In this document: positions 16,967-25,427 of the stretch, piece by piece | Layout: each line of letters starts with the position of its first letter | Numbering within the stretch: the first letter of the stretch is position 1 | Assembly (NCBI RefSeq): GCF_045689245.1 | Contig: NZ_CP136865.1 | Location: 806,001-870,000, forward strand | Direction: 5' to 3' | Length of the DNA stretch: 64,000 nt | From: Congregibacter brevis | GTDB taxonomy: Bacteria > Pseudomonadota > Gammaproteobacteria > Pseudomonadales > Halieaceae | The notes under the pieces: generated by a model | The model's database searches: none | What the model was told of the DNA's origin: nothing | Seen by the model: only the letters and a program-made list of their open reading frames with translations | Position numbers and translations under genes: made by a program

Positions 16967-19012
16967 CTAGTCAGAGCGGCGTGTGCGCATGATGTCGCTG
17001 TATGCGCTCCGCACTTGTGTTCGAGCAATCTGGCTGTCCCGGACGCTGAAGAACTCGTAGCGTGATACCACATCCTCCAACCGCGTGACGCTCATGTCGG
17101 CACTAAAGCGCAGCAAGTCACGCATCGAGTCCGCCGCGTGGCAATAAATTGATTTTCCATCGAGGCGATAGCGGAGCTGGCTGCGCCATAGGGGCTCGGC
17201 ACAGGCTTGCAAAGCGCTAAGTTCTCGTCCGCTGCGGTATACAGTAAAGTCCTGATCAAAAAGCAGCGTTTGTTGGTCGTTGCTAAGGGAAAACGCCCAG
17301 CGCTCATCCAATGGCTCGTTTTGAGCCGATGTTAGCTTATGGGTGTACGCATGCCATTGTTGGTCTTCAAAGTGGCTAAAAGCCAAGGTCGCCGCGTCAT
17401 GCCAATGCGCTCCATGGGCAGGTAAGCGTAGGCTGATATTATGAACAAACGCTTCTTCGGACATCGAGTAAATCAGCAATCCGGAGTTGGTATTCGCCAG
17501 CAGCTGTTGGTCGTCCGGTGACCAGCGGAGATCCAGAAAACGACGACCAACATCCGGTGGTGCGATTGCCGTTACGCTTCCGTCGAGAGCGTCTCGAATC
17601 CAGATCTGGCTGTCGCCAGAACGCTTCGAAATAAATGCCAATAGGTTTCCGTCGTGGGATATCGTCGGGAGGTAATCCATCACCGCCGAGTTAAAGGGCG
17701 CAGCCGTGCGTCCGTTAATTTCGATGTCGCGGTTATACAGATAAGAGGTAAACAAATAGTCGCGGTCGCCGCTGCTTATACGCCGCGGACTGCTGATACG
17801 GCGACTATCCGAGACGATGACGTCACTGCTCCCTGTTTCTAGGGACGTCTCCAATAACTGGTATGAGGGGTGTCGGGAGGGGTGCACCGCAAAGCCGTCG
17901 CGATGGCTCCAGATTGCAGAGTCCAAGCTATACTCGAAGCGCTGGAGCAGTGTGTAGCTATCGATCGACGTATCGATTTCATACGCAGAGGTTTTGCCAG
18001 GCGCATGATCCGCAAGAAGGAGCAGCTTACCGCTGCGCGGGTGCACATCTACAAAGTGATTGCCATAACCTTGCGCCACTGGTTGCGATAGACGCCGCTT
18101 GCTGCCACGTTCGAGATCTAGGGCGAATACCGCATAGGGCCCTGCGCTGTTGGCGCGCTCTACAAAGTAAAGCGTTGAGTTGTCTGGTGAAAATGTTAAT
18201 TCGGTATAACTTCCCGCGACGCAGTTATAGATTACTTGTGCGGAGCGCATGCCCATCGCGTTGCGATCGATGCGATGAAATTCGCATCGATTGGCGTTCT
18301 GATACTGATACACGGCAAACTCGCTGCCGTGGGCCCACCTTGCAAAATCGGCATCTCCTCCGGCTTCGCTCACTGGGATGGGGTCAGCAGCTTCGCTCGA
18401 CCGATAATAGACCGTATTTTCAGCCCCGTTGCTTGCGGTGTACAGCAAGGCCTGACCGTCGTCTGCCAAATCAGCATTAGACTGTGTTGCCCCAAGGCGC
18501 GAAAGTGGCGCAATCGATGGAGGCTGCTGAACTCGTATTCCGGCTGGTCTTTGTGTCTGTGAAATCAGCAGGGCAACGAGCGCCAGTCCAGCGCACACAA
18601 TTAACCCCTTGGAAAGCAATGCTCTGGTCTTTTCAGAACTCTGCTGTGTTGGAAATCGCGTGTCTGAGCAATCAATCGCTGAGACATCTGCAATCATCCG
18701 GTAGCCCACTTTGGGGACGGTCGCGATGTACCGACGAGCTTTTTCGTCATCGCCCAGCGCTTTACGCAATAGTACGACAACGCGGTTTATTGAGTTGTCT
18801 GAGACAATCTGCCCATTCCAAACCGTGCGCAGCAATTCGTCTCTGCCAATGCTGCGATTGGGATGTTCGCAAAAATACGCAAGTAAAGCAGCGCTCTTGG
18901 GCTCTAGCAGGACATCGTTGTTTTGTCCGCTGTCTTGATGGTCGCTTGGGCGGCCGCGCACGAGTCGCGTGTTTGCGTCAAAACTAAAGTCACCAAGTAT
19001 CCATCGGGTCAT
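16967..19012 (-). CDS. CadC-like membrane regulator: winged helix, TM, beta-propeller
   Basis: From ATG 19012 (an in-frame start at 19087 would overlap the divergent gene) the protein is 681 aa. An OmpR/PhoB-type winged helix lies at about 10-105 (EPKSAALLAYFCEHPNRSIGRDELL... INRVVVLLRKALGDD... IATVPKVGYRM). One membrane helix follows (GLIVCAGLALVALLIS, about 130-150), then a long periplasmic region with TolB/PD40-like repeats (FSPDNSTLYFVE, ISHDGNLLAFIS, WSPDDQQLLAN). This is the ToxR/CadC topology: DNA binding in the cytoplasm controlled by a periplasmic sensor. The divergent M1 aminopeptidase is the obvious candidate target, by position only. Confidence 0.85.
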   Translation of the reverse strand: MTRWILGDFSFDANTRLVRGRPSDHQDSGQNNDVLLEPKSAALLAYFCEHPNRSIGRDELLRTVWNGQIVSDNSINRVVVLLRKALGDDEKARRYIATVPKVGYRMIADVSAIDCSDTRFPTQQSSEKTRALLSKGLIVCAGLALVALLISQTQRPAGIRVQQPPSIAPLSRLGATQSNADLADDGQALLYTASNGAENTVYYRSSEAADPIPVSEAGGDADFARWAHGSEFAVYQYQNANRCEFHRIDRNAMGMRSAQVIYNCVAGSYTELTFSPDNSTLYFVERANSAGPYAVFALDLERGSKRRLSQPVAQGYGNHFVDVHPRSGKLLLLADHAPGKTSAYEIDTSIDSYTLLQRFEYSLDSAIWSHRDGFAVHPSRHPSYQLLETSLETGSSDVIVSDSRRISSPRRISSGDRDYLFTSYLYNRDIEINGRTAAPFNSAVMDYLPTISHDGNLLAFISKRSGDSQIWIRDALDGSVTAIAPPDVGRRFLDLRWSPDDQQLLANTNSGLLIYSMSEEAFVHNISLRLPAHGAHWHDAATLAFSHFEDQQWHAYTHKLTSAQNEPLDERWAFSLSNDQQTLLFDQDFTVYRSGRELSALQACAEPLWRSQLRYRLDGKSIYCHAADSMRDLLRFSADMSVTRLEDVVSRYEFFSVRDSQIARTQVRSAYSDIMRTRRSD

Positions 19013-19163
19013 AGGCGCCAAAGTATCATCATAGGTTAGCCAGGGCACAAGCGGAGGCCGCAACTTAGCGCAGAATTCGGGTGACATGCCAGTTGGGCGC
19101 AGCCTTTGGCGCGACTTTGTCGTATCCTTCGGTCCTCAGAAAAACACAGAGAAGTACGCTCTC

Positions 19164-21740
19164 ATGTATCAAACTCTTGCCAGGCTCCTCATTACAATGC
19201 TGTCCGTTTACTTCAGCAGCCTGATCTTTGCCCAGGACGTCGACTATCGGCTGCCAAAATCCTACGCGGTGAGCGAGCAATCCATCGCTCTTACTCTGGA
19301 TCCGTCCAGTGACGGATTTTCAGGGACAACCGTTCTTGATTTGGTTGTGCATGAGCCCATAGATCGTATTGGCCTGCACTGGGTAGGTCTCGATGTCACT
19401 CCCCCGCGACTCACCGACATTGATGGCAAAGTGCGGACGCTGGCTTACGAATCTGGTGATTACGAGATGTGGTGGTTGAGCGACGGCAACGCCATAGCAC
19501 CCGGCCGATACAAGCTCGATATCGCTTTTAGCGGCGACTATTCCCGCGATGCTCTGGGCCTTTACAAGACTACCTTTGCTGGTCGCGACTACCTGTTCAC
19601 GCAATACGAACAAACTTTAGCCCGCCGTGCGACGCCCATGATCGATGAGCCGGATTCCAAAATACCCTGGCAGATGACGATTACAGCACCGGAAGGCCTC
19701 AAGGTTGCCTCGAACACGCCGGTTGAGTCGCAATCCAAGGACGGCAAGCTGGTCACGCGAGTCTTTAAGCAGACTCCGCCTATGCCTAGCTACCTTCTGG
19801 CCCTTATCGTCGGTGACTTCGACGTCACGCCCATCGACGGATTGTCGGTTCCGGGTGTGATTTACTCACCTAAAGGCACGGGCGGAGATACGGGCTTTGC
19901 AGCCACAGTCACTCCGCCAATCCTCAGTGCTTTAGAAGACTATTTCGGCAGCAAGCTTCCCTACGAGAAACTGGATTTTGTGGCGGTTCCCGACTTTAGC
20001 TTTGGCGCGATGGAGAATGTTGGTCTCGTTACCTACCGTACAGAGCTGCTGTTACGTGGCGATACCGCCTCTGGCTCGGCGGCGGCCAACAGCGTGAACA
20101 CCATCGCTCACGAACTGGCACACATGTGGTACGGCAACCTAGTGACTATGGAGTGGTGGGACGATCTCTGGTTGAACGAAGCATTTGCGACCTGGATGGC
20201 CGATAAAATTGTCGACGAGATGTATCCGCAGTACGAGACGAACCTGCAGCTACCCCAGGCACTCGCCTTCGGTGCTGATTCCGTAGCCCAGTCGCTGCCC
20301 ATACGCAAAGAAGTGAAGACCGACGAGGATGTTCTCGATGGTTTTGGACTCAACTACAGCAAAGGTCACTCAATATTAAACATGCTGGAGCAAAGCATGG
20401 GCGAAGACGCCTTCCAGCGTGCCATTCAAACCTACATGGGTAAGCACCGTTGGTCGAACACACGGGCGTCAGATCTCTGGACTGCTCTGGCCACGGAAAC
20501 TTCCGTAGCTGTGGATGTCATCGCTGATTCTTATCTGGAGCTTGCAGGATTCCCGCTGATCACCTTCGGCGAAGATGGTGTAGTCAGCCAGACTCGCTTC
20601 CATAACCCTGGTGTGAAGCTCCCCGAGCAACTATGGCAGATTCCCGTAGGGACCCGTCATCGCGATCGTGACACCGGCGAGATTCTCGAGTCTGTTTTTG
20701 CCTTGAGTAATCAAAGCGTGGTTCTTCCCCAGTACAGTAAAGCCGAGTGGATTCTTCCCGGCGCGGGCGGCAATGGCTACTACGTGTGGCACACCGGCGA
20801 CCAGCGGTACCAGGCCCTTCTAGAGAACCTGGACGAGCTTAGCGCGCGCGAAAAGGCGGCGGTACTCGCTAACAGTAACCAGCTGTTACAGGGCGACATC
20901 ATTGGCATCGATCAGCATTTGCAGTTACTGGGTGGCCTGCTTGCCGATGACAGTATGACGCTGGCCCTGAGCGCGGTGAATGGTCTGCGCGGCATCGCCG
21001 GCATGTACTTTCACAGTGAGCTACAGCCGCAGCTTAGGGCCTTTATCACTTCTGCATTGACGCCCTGGTACGAACGATTGGGCACGCAAACCCGTGAGGA
21101 TGATAGCGATAGTGCGCGCGATCTAAGGCCGCGAGTGCTGCGCACCCTCGCCGAGTTTGGCGATAAGCCTGAGTTGGTAGCCGAGATGACAAAGCTGGCA
21201 GATCAATACCTGACACAGCCAGAAAGCGTGAATCCGCGGCTAGGCCACGAAGCGCTGCGCATAGCTGCACTATTCAACGGCGACGAGGCGATGGCCAAAC
21301 GCTATATCACAGCGTATCGCGAAACTAATAACTCCAACCTGCGCAGTAACCTCGCCTTCGCGATGTATTTTCGGGACTCGGCAGCCGCACAAACTGTTTT
21401 CCAGTCTCTTGAGAAGGGCGACATTCAGTCTGGCGATACTTCGCTGGTGATCACAGGTTTGTTCTATGCACAGCCGAATCAACGCGGCCTCTATCAAACT
21501 CTTGAAGGGTACTTCGACATGCTGTCGGCAAAAATCCCCGAGTTTTATCGACCGACGATGCCGGCGTTCACCACGGCGAACTGTAATAGCGAGAACCTTG
21601 CTTTGCGGGAGACGTTTTACGCAAGTCGTGATAGCAGTATGCTCACCCAGCTGCGCAAGTCTCAGGAGTCCACTCAGAACTGTATTGATACTGCCGAGCG
21701 TGGTTATGCGGCCATGGCAGAGTTTTTAGGCGGGCCCTGA
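19164..21740 (+). CDS. M1-family zinc aminopeptidase, exported
   Basis: ATG 19164 is chosen because it gives a signal peptide (MYQTLARLLITMLSVYFSSLIFAQ); the frame opens 26 codons earlier inside the divergent promoter region. 858 aa. M1 peptidase signatures: GAMEN exopeptidase motif at 281-285, HEXXH at 316-320 (HELAH) with third zinc ligand Glu339 (LNEAF), and a C-terminal ERAP1-like helical domain. It should release N-terminal amino acids from peptides in the periplasm. It is divergent from the CadC-like regulator. Confidence 0.93.
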   Translation: MYQTLARLLITMLSVYFSSLIFAQDVDYRLPKSYAVSEQSIALTLDPSSDGFSGTTVLDLVVHEPIDRIGLHWVGLDVTPPRLTDIDGKVRTLAYESGDYEMWWLSDGNAIAPGRYKLDIAFSGDYSRDALGLYKTTFAGRDYLFTQYEQTLARRATPMIDEPDSKIPWQMTITAPEGLKVASNTPVESQSKDGKLVTRVFKQTPPMPSYLLALIVGDFDVTPIDGLSVPGVIYSPKGTGGDTGFAATVTPPILSALEDYFGSKLPYEKLDFVAVPDFSFGAMENVGLVTYRTELLLRGDTASGSAAANSVNTIAHELAHMWYGNLVTMEWWDDLWLNEAFATWMADKIVDEMYPQYETNLQLPQALAFGADSVAQSLPIRKEVKTDEDVLDGFGLNYSKGHSILNMLEQSMGEDAFQRAIQTYMGKHRWSNTRASDLWTALATETSVAVDVIADSYLELAGFPLITFGEDGVVSQTRFHNPGVKLPEQLWQIPVGTRHRDRDTGEILESVFALSNQSVVLPQYSKAEWILPGAGGNGYYVWHTGDQRYQALLENLDELSAREKAAVLANSNQLLQGDIIGIDQHLQLLGGLLADDSMTLALSAVNGLRGIAGMYFHSELQPQLRAFITSALTPWYERLGTQTREDDSDSARDLRPRVLRTLAEFGDKPELVAEMTKLADQYLTQPESVNPRLGHEALRIAALFNGDEAMAKRYITAYRETNNSNLRSNLAFAMYFRDSAAAQTVFQSLEKGDIQSGDTSLVITGLFYAQPNQRGLYQTLEGYFDMLSAKIPEFYRPTMPAFTTANCNSENLALRETFYASRDSSMLTQLRKSQESTQNCIDTAERGYAAMAEFLGGP

Positions 21741-21794
21741 TCTATGCCGGGAGGGCTTTGCTTTCGAAGGAGTCCTCCCAGGCTTTGTTATGTG
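21741..21794 (-). repeat. Degenerate attC-like site at the distal end of the integron
   Basis: A bulged palindrome (GCCGGGAGG pairing with CCTCCCAGGC) ends in GTTATGTG at 21787-21794, resembling the R'' end of the attC sites upstream. The opposite core, expected as TAAC before GCC, reads TCTATGCC. It may be the decayed attC of the VOC gene; it could alternatively be the terminator of the M1 peptidase gene. Confidence 0.4.
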
Positions 21795-21909
21795 AAATAG
21801 GATTCTCTACCACTGTGTGGTACGGCCTGAGAATCACCGACACTTTATTGACTTCAAAAAAGACGCGATCGGCGGCTCCGTGTCAAACGCATTGTTGTGC
21901 CCTTGCCTG

Positions 21910-22677
21910 TTACTTGCCCGCCTGCAGGGCCAAGTGAACCCCGACCGGATCGCGAACAATGGCGTATTTTGGCTCGGCGAATTCCTTGACGACCTCGCCA
22001 CCGCCTTGATTGACGCGACGAACACTCTCCTCAAGATCACCGACCGGCAAGTGTATCAGCCACACAGATGGAATATTAATCTGCTCACCACTGCACTGGA
22101 CGATCTCCGCAGCAATAGTCTCGTTGTCAATCTGCATTTCAAACTTCATGGCAAGCTCGTCGCTCTTTTGTTTTTCGAGGGACTTGGCCTTCCATCCGAC
22201 CACCTGTTGATAAAAGTCCCGACTCGCCGAAGCGTTTGGAACAATGAGCGAAAGCCACGAGATACAACCTTGCCGCACATCCTGTTGCGCGGACTCAAAA
22301 TTGCAAGGAACAACTGGAATGATCCCAAACGCCGCACCATCGGGATCAACTATAACAGCCCATAGGCTTTCGCCATGGGCGTCTTTGCCATGCATGATTT
22401 CTTTGCCACCTAAATCAACCGCACGCGCTGCGCTAGCGGCTACATCTGCGACCTGAAAGTGGGGAAACCACTGCAGCGGCAACGTATCGTATTCGGGAGT
22501 GCGAGCCCCTAGGCCGATTACGGGGCTGCCGAGGTTGTTCAGCAAATCATCGCGCCACAGCGGGACGGCACCGGTCGTGAGGACCTTCGAATAGAACGCG
22601 AGTTCACGCTCATGTTCAGGTACGGCAATGTCAGCGCTTAGAACACCGCCAACGTCGTAGACAAATGGTTTTCGCAT
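21910..22677 (-). CDS. VOC (glyoxalase/bleomycin-resistance fold) two-domain protein
   Basis: 255 aa, ATG 22677 with GGAGGCGAAGG just upstream. Two vicinal-oxygen-chelate repeats. The first (about 8-125) has ADIAVPEHERELAFYSKVL and HFQVADVAASAARAVDLGGKEI; the second (about 130-255) has ISWLSLIVPNASASRDFYQQVVGW and LIHLPVGDLEESVRRVNQGGGEV. It fits the family of small-molecule-binding or lyase/dioxygenase enzymes, with no specific substrate. It has the orientation and position of the last integron cassette. The core site separating it from the next cassette is damaged, so it may be fixed in place. Confidence 0.8.
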   Translation of the reverse strand: MRKPFVYDVGGVLSADIAVPEHERELAFYSKVLTTGAVPLWRDDLLNNLGSPVIGLGARTPEYDTLPLQWFPHFQVADVAASAARAVDLGGKEIMHGKDAHGESLWAVIVDPDGAAFGIIPVVPCNFESAQQDVRQGCISWLSLIVPNASASRDFYQQVVGWKAKSLEKQKSDELAMKFEMQIDNETIAAEIVQCSGEQINIPSVWLIHLPVGDLEESVRRVNQGGGEVVKEFAEPKYAIVRDPVGVHLALQAGK

Positions 22678-22742
22678 CCTTCGCCTCCAGAGTTTCGTTA
22701 AGCAAATTGGGCGCCATTGATGGGGTTAGTTAAACTGGCGGG

Positions 22743-22819
22743 ACCACCTCGCCAGCATGGGCGGCAAACCATAGGTTTGGTGTCCAGCAAAACTGGCGTG
22801 CCTGACTCCGTTATGCGCT
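22743..22819 (-). repeat. attC site of the 22811-23278 cassette, one core lost
   Basis: The body matches the attC sites at 26996 and 25344 (GCCAGCATGGGCGGCAAACC...GGTTTG.TGTCCA). The R'' end is intact as GTTATGC at 22810-22816. The other end reads CACCTCGCC where sister sites have CCTAACGCC, so the TAAC core is missing and the cassette boundary to the VOC gene looks dead. Confidence 0.75.
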
Positions 22820-23278
22820 TGCACTACTGACCTGGCTCTCACAGGTGTGTTTTCGATGGCCGGAATTCGCCAAGAACCAAGCGAACATCAGCGACAATAT
22901 CAACAGGAAAGAAAGCAGCCATGGCGGAGAAGCAGCAGTGATCGAGGAGACATGGTAGGTGGCAGCGAGCGTCGGGAAGTGCTCCACGAAGCCAATTGTT
23001 GTCATCGCCCAGTACGACCACTTTTCATATCTAAGGAATGGGATGCATAACAAAATCGTCAACGCTGTTGCTGTAGCGAGATATCCAGCGCCCTCTGTGC
23101 GCATCATACCCAAGTACAGTATCTGATATTTCAGCTCAACATCTTTCCAGGACGTCTCGATTACATCGGAGTGAAAAGGGAAAAATTCAGGTCGGAACTC
23201 AAACAACAATCCGATAACCAGCAGAACTACAATATTGGTAATGTAAATGAGCAGTGCAAATTTAAGCTGGGGATTCAT
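22811..23278 (-). CDS. Integron cassette: four-helix membrane protein, unknown
   Basis: 155 aa, ATG 23278. Four hydrophobic segments: LLIYITNIVVLLVIGLLFEF (about 8-28), AGYLATATALTILLCIPFL (about 64-82), WAMTTIGFVEHFPTLAATYHV (about 90-110) and WLLSFLLILSLMFAWFLA (about 120-140). A first soluble loop lies between helices 1 and 2. The stop codon is part of the attC R'' box, as in neighbouring cassettes. I do not recognise the family. Confidence 0.75.
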   Translation of the reverse strand: MNPQLKFALLIYITNIVVLLVIGLLFEFRPEFFPFHSDVIETSWKDVELKYQILYLGMMRTEGAGYLATATALTILLCIPFLRYEKWSYWAMTTIGFVEHFPTLAATYHVSSITAASPPWLLSFLLILSLMFAWFLANSGHRKHTCESQVSSASA

Positions 23279-23293
23279 TGGAGTATCACTCTC

Positions 23294-23377
23294 TCATTAC
23301 GCTGCCAGCAGCGGCGGCAGCACCGCGTAGCGGCTATGACGTCTCAGCGTAGCGGCTGCTAAGGATTGTTAGGTTGC
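23294..23377 (-). repeat. attC site after the GNAT cassette
   Basis: Imperfect palindrome built around GCTGCCAGCAGCGGCGGCAGC...GCTAAGGATTGTTAGGT. R'' is GTTAGGT (23368-23374); the opposite core is CATTACGC, one base off the usual TAACGC. It lies between two - strand cassette genes. Confidence 0.75.
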
Positions 23378-23884
23378 ATTCGTGCGCAATACCATTTGTG
23401 GCCGAACACGCGTGGGTTGACTCGCTATTGGCGCGAGAACTTCAGCAACGCGAACCGCACCACGGGATGTGTAGAAACCCTCGGCATTTGGATCAGCATC
23501 AATGTGTATCTCACTTGCTCCCAGACTCGACGCGATTTGCAACGCATGCTGAAGCATCGTTTTACCAACGCCCTTACCGATAAAACTAGGCTTTACCCAA
23601 AAATGCTCAAGATCGATCTCGTTTTCATCCGATTTCAGCTGAAAAAGGCCTGCTAGATCGCAGCCCATTTGAACCGCAAAGGTCAATTGCTCGGCAATAG
23701 AGGATTCAGAAATCTGCAATTCGGCCTCCCACTTTGCAAGATCCGATGCGGAGTAACCCCAGTAGGATTTGGCTTCTCTGGCAATTTCAGAGAGCTCTTC
23801 AGACTCACTGATCTTCGCGTTTCGTAACTGCACTCGGAACCTATCGCTCGCCGCAGCGAAAACTGGGCTTGAGCTGTGAAGCAT
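23369..23884 (-). CDS. Integron cassette: GNAT acetyltransferase
   Basis: 171 aa from ATG 23884. GNAT fold: VQLRNAKISESEELSEIAREAK as beta1-alpha1, then IDLEHFWVKPSFIGKGVGKTMLQHAL, whose G-K-G-V-G-K is the acetyl-CoA pyrophosphate loop (Q/RxxGxG/A), and a C-terminal AEGFYTSRGAVRV. A GTG 20 codons downstream (VQLRNAK) matches the usual GNAT N-terminus better and may be the true start. The substrate is unknown. It may share a cassette with the GFA gene just upstream. Confidence 0.8.
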   Translation of the reverse strand: MLHSSSPVFAAASDRFRVQLRNAKISESEELSEIAREAKSYWGYSASDLAKWEAELQISESSIAEQLTFAVQMGCDLAGLFQLKSDENEIDLEHFWVKPSFIGKGVGKTMLQHALQIASSLGASEIHIDADPNAEGFYTSRGAVRVAEVLAPIASQPTRVRPQMVLRTNAT

Positions 23885-23919
23885 CGTCCCGGTTTTCCGG
23901 CTGACCGCGCTTGTTACGA
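23822..23919 (-). repeat. Possible weak attC between GFA and GNAT genes
   Basis: TCGTAAC (23822) and GTTACGA (23913) are perfect complements, with a shorter inner pair CGGAACC/GGTTTTCCG. The body is unlike the other attC sites, and it would cover the first 20 GNAT codons. The outer ends of the GFA+GNAT pair (GTTATGTTTC and GTTAGGTTGC) match each other better than either matches this site, so the two genes may instead form one cassette. Confidence 0.3.
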
Positions 23920-23932
23920 GTTTTTACGCTGA

Positions 23933-24280
23933 TCATTTCATTCCTGCGCCGACGGTGGCCCGAACCGGAATACCTTCAGAACTAAAACCTTCTAGGCAGA
24001 ACACATTTACACCATAGTAATCAGGTGTAACTCGTTTTCTGTGAAATGGATAGATACCGCAAGTCTTACAAAAATAGTGCTCGGCAGTATTTGTATGAAA
24101 CTGATAAGTAGCTAGATTTTCTTTGCCGGAGACAATTCTCATGGAGGTTTCATGAACTCTAATCATAAGCGCATTTTTCTTTACGCAGATAGAACAATCA
24201 CATGTAGTCAATTCGGGAAAGTCACTCTCGATTTCGAATTGGACAGCATTACAGTGACAAGACCCTTTATGCATTTCCAT
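23933..24280 (-). CDS. Integron cassette: GFA-family (Mss4-like) zinc protein
   Basis: 115 aa with GGAG-like upstream sequence. Glutathione-dependent formaldehyde-activating/CENP-V fold: GSCHCNAVQFEIE at 6-18, TCDCSICVKK at about 26-35 and HYFCKTCGIYPFH at about 68-80, giving the two Cys clusters that bind structural and catalytic zinc. Members are annotated as glutathione-formaldehyde adduct lyases, but most are functionally uncharacterised. Confidence 0.87.
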   Translation of the reverse strand: MEMHKGSCHCNAVQFEIESDFPELTTCDCSICVKKNALMIRVHETSMRIVSGKENLATYQFHTNTAEHYFCKTCGIYPFHRKRVTPDYYGVNVFCLEGFSSEGIPVRATVGAGMK

Positions 24281-24295
24281 TTGCTCTCCATTTTA

Positions 24296-24360
24296 CGAAA
24301 CATAACTTTTTAAGCAGCGGGCGCCCGAAGGGAGCGTACTGCTCGCACTTGTTATGCGGC
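24296..24360 (-). repeat. attC site, short form
   Basis: About 62 bp: ACATAAC ... GCAGCGGGCGCCCGAAGGGAGCG ... CACTTGTTATGC. R'' is GTTATGC (24351-24357). The body shares the CCGAAGGGAGCG block with the sites at 25997 and 28099. Shortest attC in the array. Confidence 0.8.
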
Positions 24361-24384
24361 ATACGCCTACAAGTTGATTCCCTT

Positions 24385-24813
24385 TCAGTTAGTGGAATGA
24401 TCTTGGTCTACCAATCGAAACGAGTAAAAAAATGCGAGTGATACAAGAGTACAAACAATTAGAAAAACAATATGTGCCATCGTTGTGCTCTGAGACCAGT
24501 AAGGAATGGGAATTCTGCTTGGGTCAATTTCGAGGAGCTTTGTATAATGAAGCGTACCAACAGCATGGGCTGTGTACGTGGAAAGCATGGTAAATGCCAT
24601 TCCAAGAACGTATAGGAGATTCAACAGCGCAACCTGTGATCTAGAGAGCTTAGCGGCCGCATAGTACGCGACGATGATATAGCCCGACATAAATGTAAAA
24701 GCGGCCAAACCACCGTTACCCACAAGCTCCGCTTGCGCTTGAACTAGTGCTACTTGCGCGCGGATTCCTTGGGCCGTTTCAAGTGCCAGTATGGCGCTCT
24801 CGTATTCCGTCAC
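24385..24813 (-). CDS. Integron cassette: small three-helix membrane protein
   Basis: 142 aa, GTG start with GGAG upstream. An acidic, soluble N-terminal helix (about 1-32) is followed by TM1 (AAFTFMSGYIIVAYYAAAKLS), TM2 (VALLNLLYVLGMAFTMLSTYT), a loop and TM3 (MAHIVFLIVCTLVSLAFFYSF). A tail RLVDQDHSTN follows. The TM1-short basic/polar turn-TM2 region (AYYAAAKLSRSQ...LLYVLG) resembles the cassettes at 26098 and 26607. No known family recognised. Confidence 0.75.
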   Translation of the reverse strand: MTEYESAILALETAQGIRAQVALVQAQAELVGNGGLAAFTFMSGYIIVAYYAAAKLSRSQVALLNLLYVLGMAFTMLSTYTAHAVGTLHYTKLLEIDPSRIPIPYWSQSTTMAHIVFLIVCTLVSLAFFYSFRLVDQDHSTN

Positions 24814-24882
24814 CGCCCTGCTCCGTAAGATAAGAATCTAGTCATTTTGTGCCATACCGCTGGCGAACTGAATACACAGAGC

Positions 24883-24977
24883 TGACGCATAACGCCGCGA
24901 GCTGCGGTGGCAAAAGCGCGCAGCGGTTTTGCCATCCGGCCCCAAAAGGGCGAACAGCCTTGTCTGGTTATGTGTCT
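24883..24977 (-). repeat. attC site
   Basis: ACGCATAACGCCGCGAGCTGCGG ... AAGCGCGCAGCGGTTTT ... CAGCCTTGTCTGGTTATGTGTC. R'' is GTTATGT (24967-24973), and the opposite core is GCATAAC. The cassette to its right begins, on the - strand, GTTATGTGTC, identical over 10 nt to its own R'' end here. Confidence 0.85.
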
Positions 24978-25333
24978 TCACGGCAGGGCTCAGGGGTCAA
25001 CTTTTCAGGTGTAGCGCGACAGGACCATACAAAACCCTCACCCTCTGCGTGCGGAGTAAAGATCATCTCATAACCAAGTTCTTCAGACTTGAGGACATGA
25101 GCGCCGTCTGATCGGATGTCCGAGCTAATGGATTCGTGACTGCAAGCAGATTCCAGTTTGAACACTTTGTACTTCGCTAGGGCAGTTTCAATGGAGTCGC
25201 GAGCCTCTATGTGGCAGGCGATAGCGAAAAGCGCGAACTCGCTTTCAGGGGTCAGCTCAGCATAGTCAGGCACGGAAAGAGCTGCGAGGACGAGCGCCAG
25301 AATAACAGTGGCAATCGCTGCGGATTTCTTCAT
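24968..25333 (-). CDS. Integron cassette: small exported protein, unknown
   Basis: ATG 25333 is preferred over the longer frame (25372), which would read through the attC. 121 aa. Signal peptide MKKSAAIATVILALVLAALSVPDYAE. The mature part of about 95 aa contains three cysteines (AIACHIE, ESACSHE, WSCRAT) plus one near the C-terminus (EPCRED), so two disulfides are possible. No family recognised; likely periplasmic. Confidence 0.65.
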   Translation of the reverse strand: MKKSAAIATVILALVLAALSVPDYAELTPESEFALFAIACHIEARDSIETALAKYKVFKLESACSHESISSDIRSDGAHVLKSEELGYEMIFTPHAEGEGFVWSCRATPEKLTPEPCREDT

Positions 25334-25343
25334 AACTAAAGGG

Positions 25344-25427
25344 ACACATAACGCCGCCAGCATGGGCGGCAAACCGCAGGTTTGACGTCCAACGAAGCGG
25401 CTTGCCTGGCCTTGTAATTAGGCATCC
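25344..25427 (-). repeat. attC site with an unusual R'' core
   Basis: The body (GCCGCCAGCATGGGCGGCAAACCGC...) is nearly identical to the sites at 26996 and 22743. The left core CATAACGCC is normal. The right core reads GTAATTAGGCAT instead of GTTAGGC-type. The start of the same cassette, next to the attC at 25997, reads GTTACTAGGCAT on the - strand, so both ends carry a related, expanded core. Confidence 0.8.

Noticed and set aside
16961..16982. Hairpin ACGCCGCT-N6-AGCGGCGT as a terminator between convergent genes
   Set aside because: It lacks a T tract and lies partly in the last codons of the - strand regulator; not reported as a terminator.
17863..18480. 205-codon + strand frame opposite the CadC-like gene
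   Set aside because: Arg/Cys-rich shadow frame opposite a clear coding region, with no domain.
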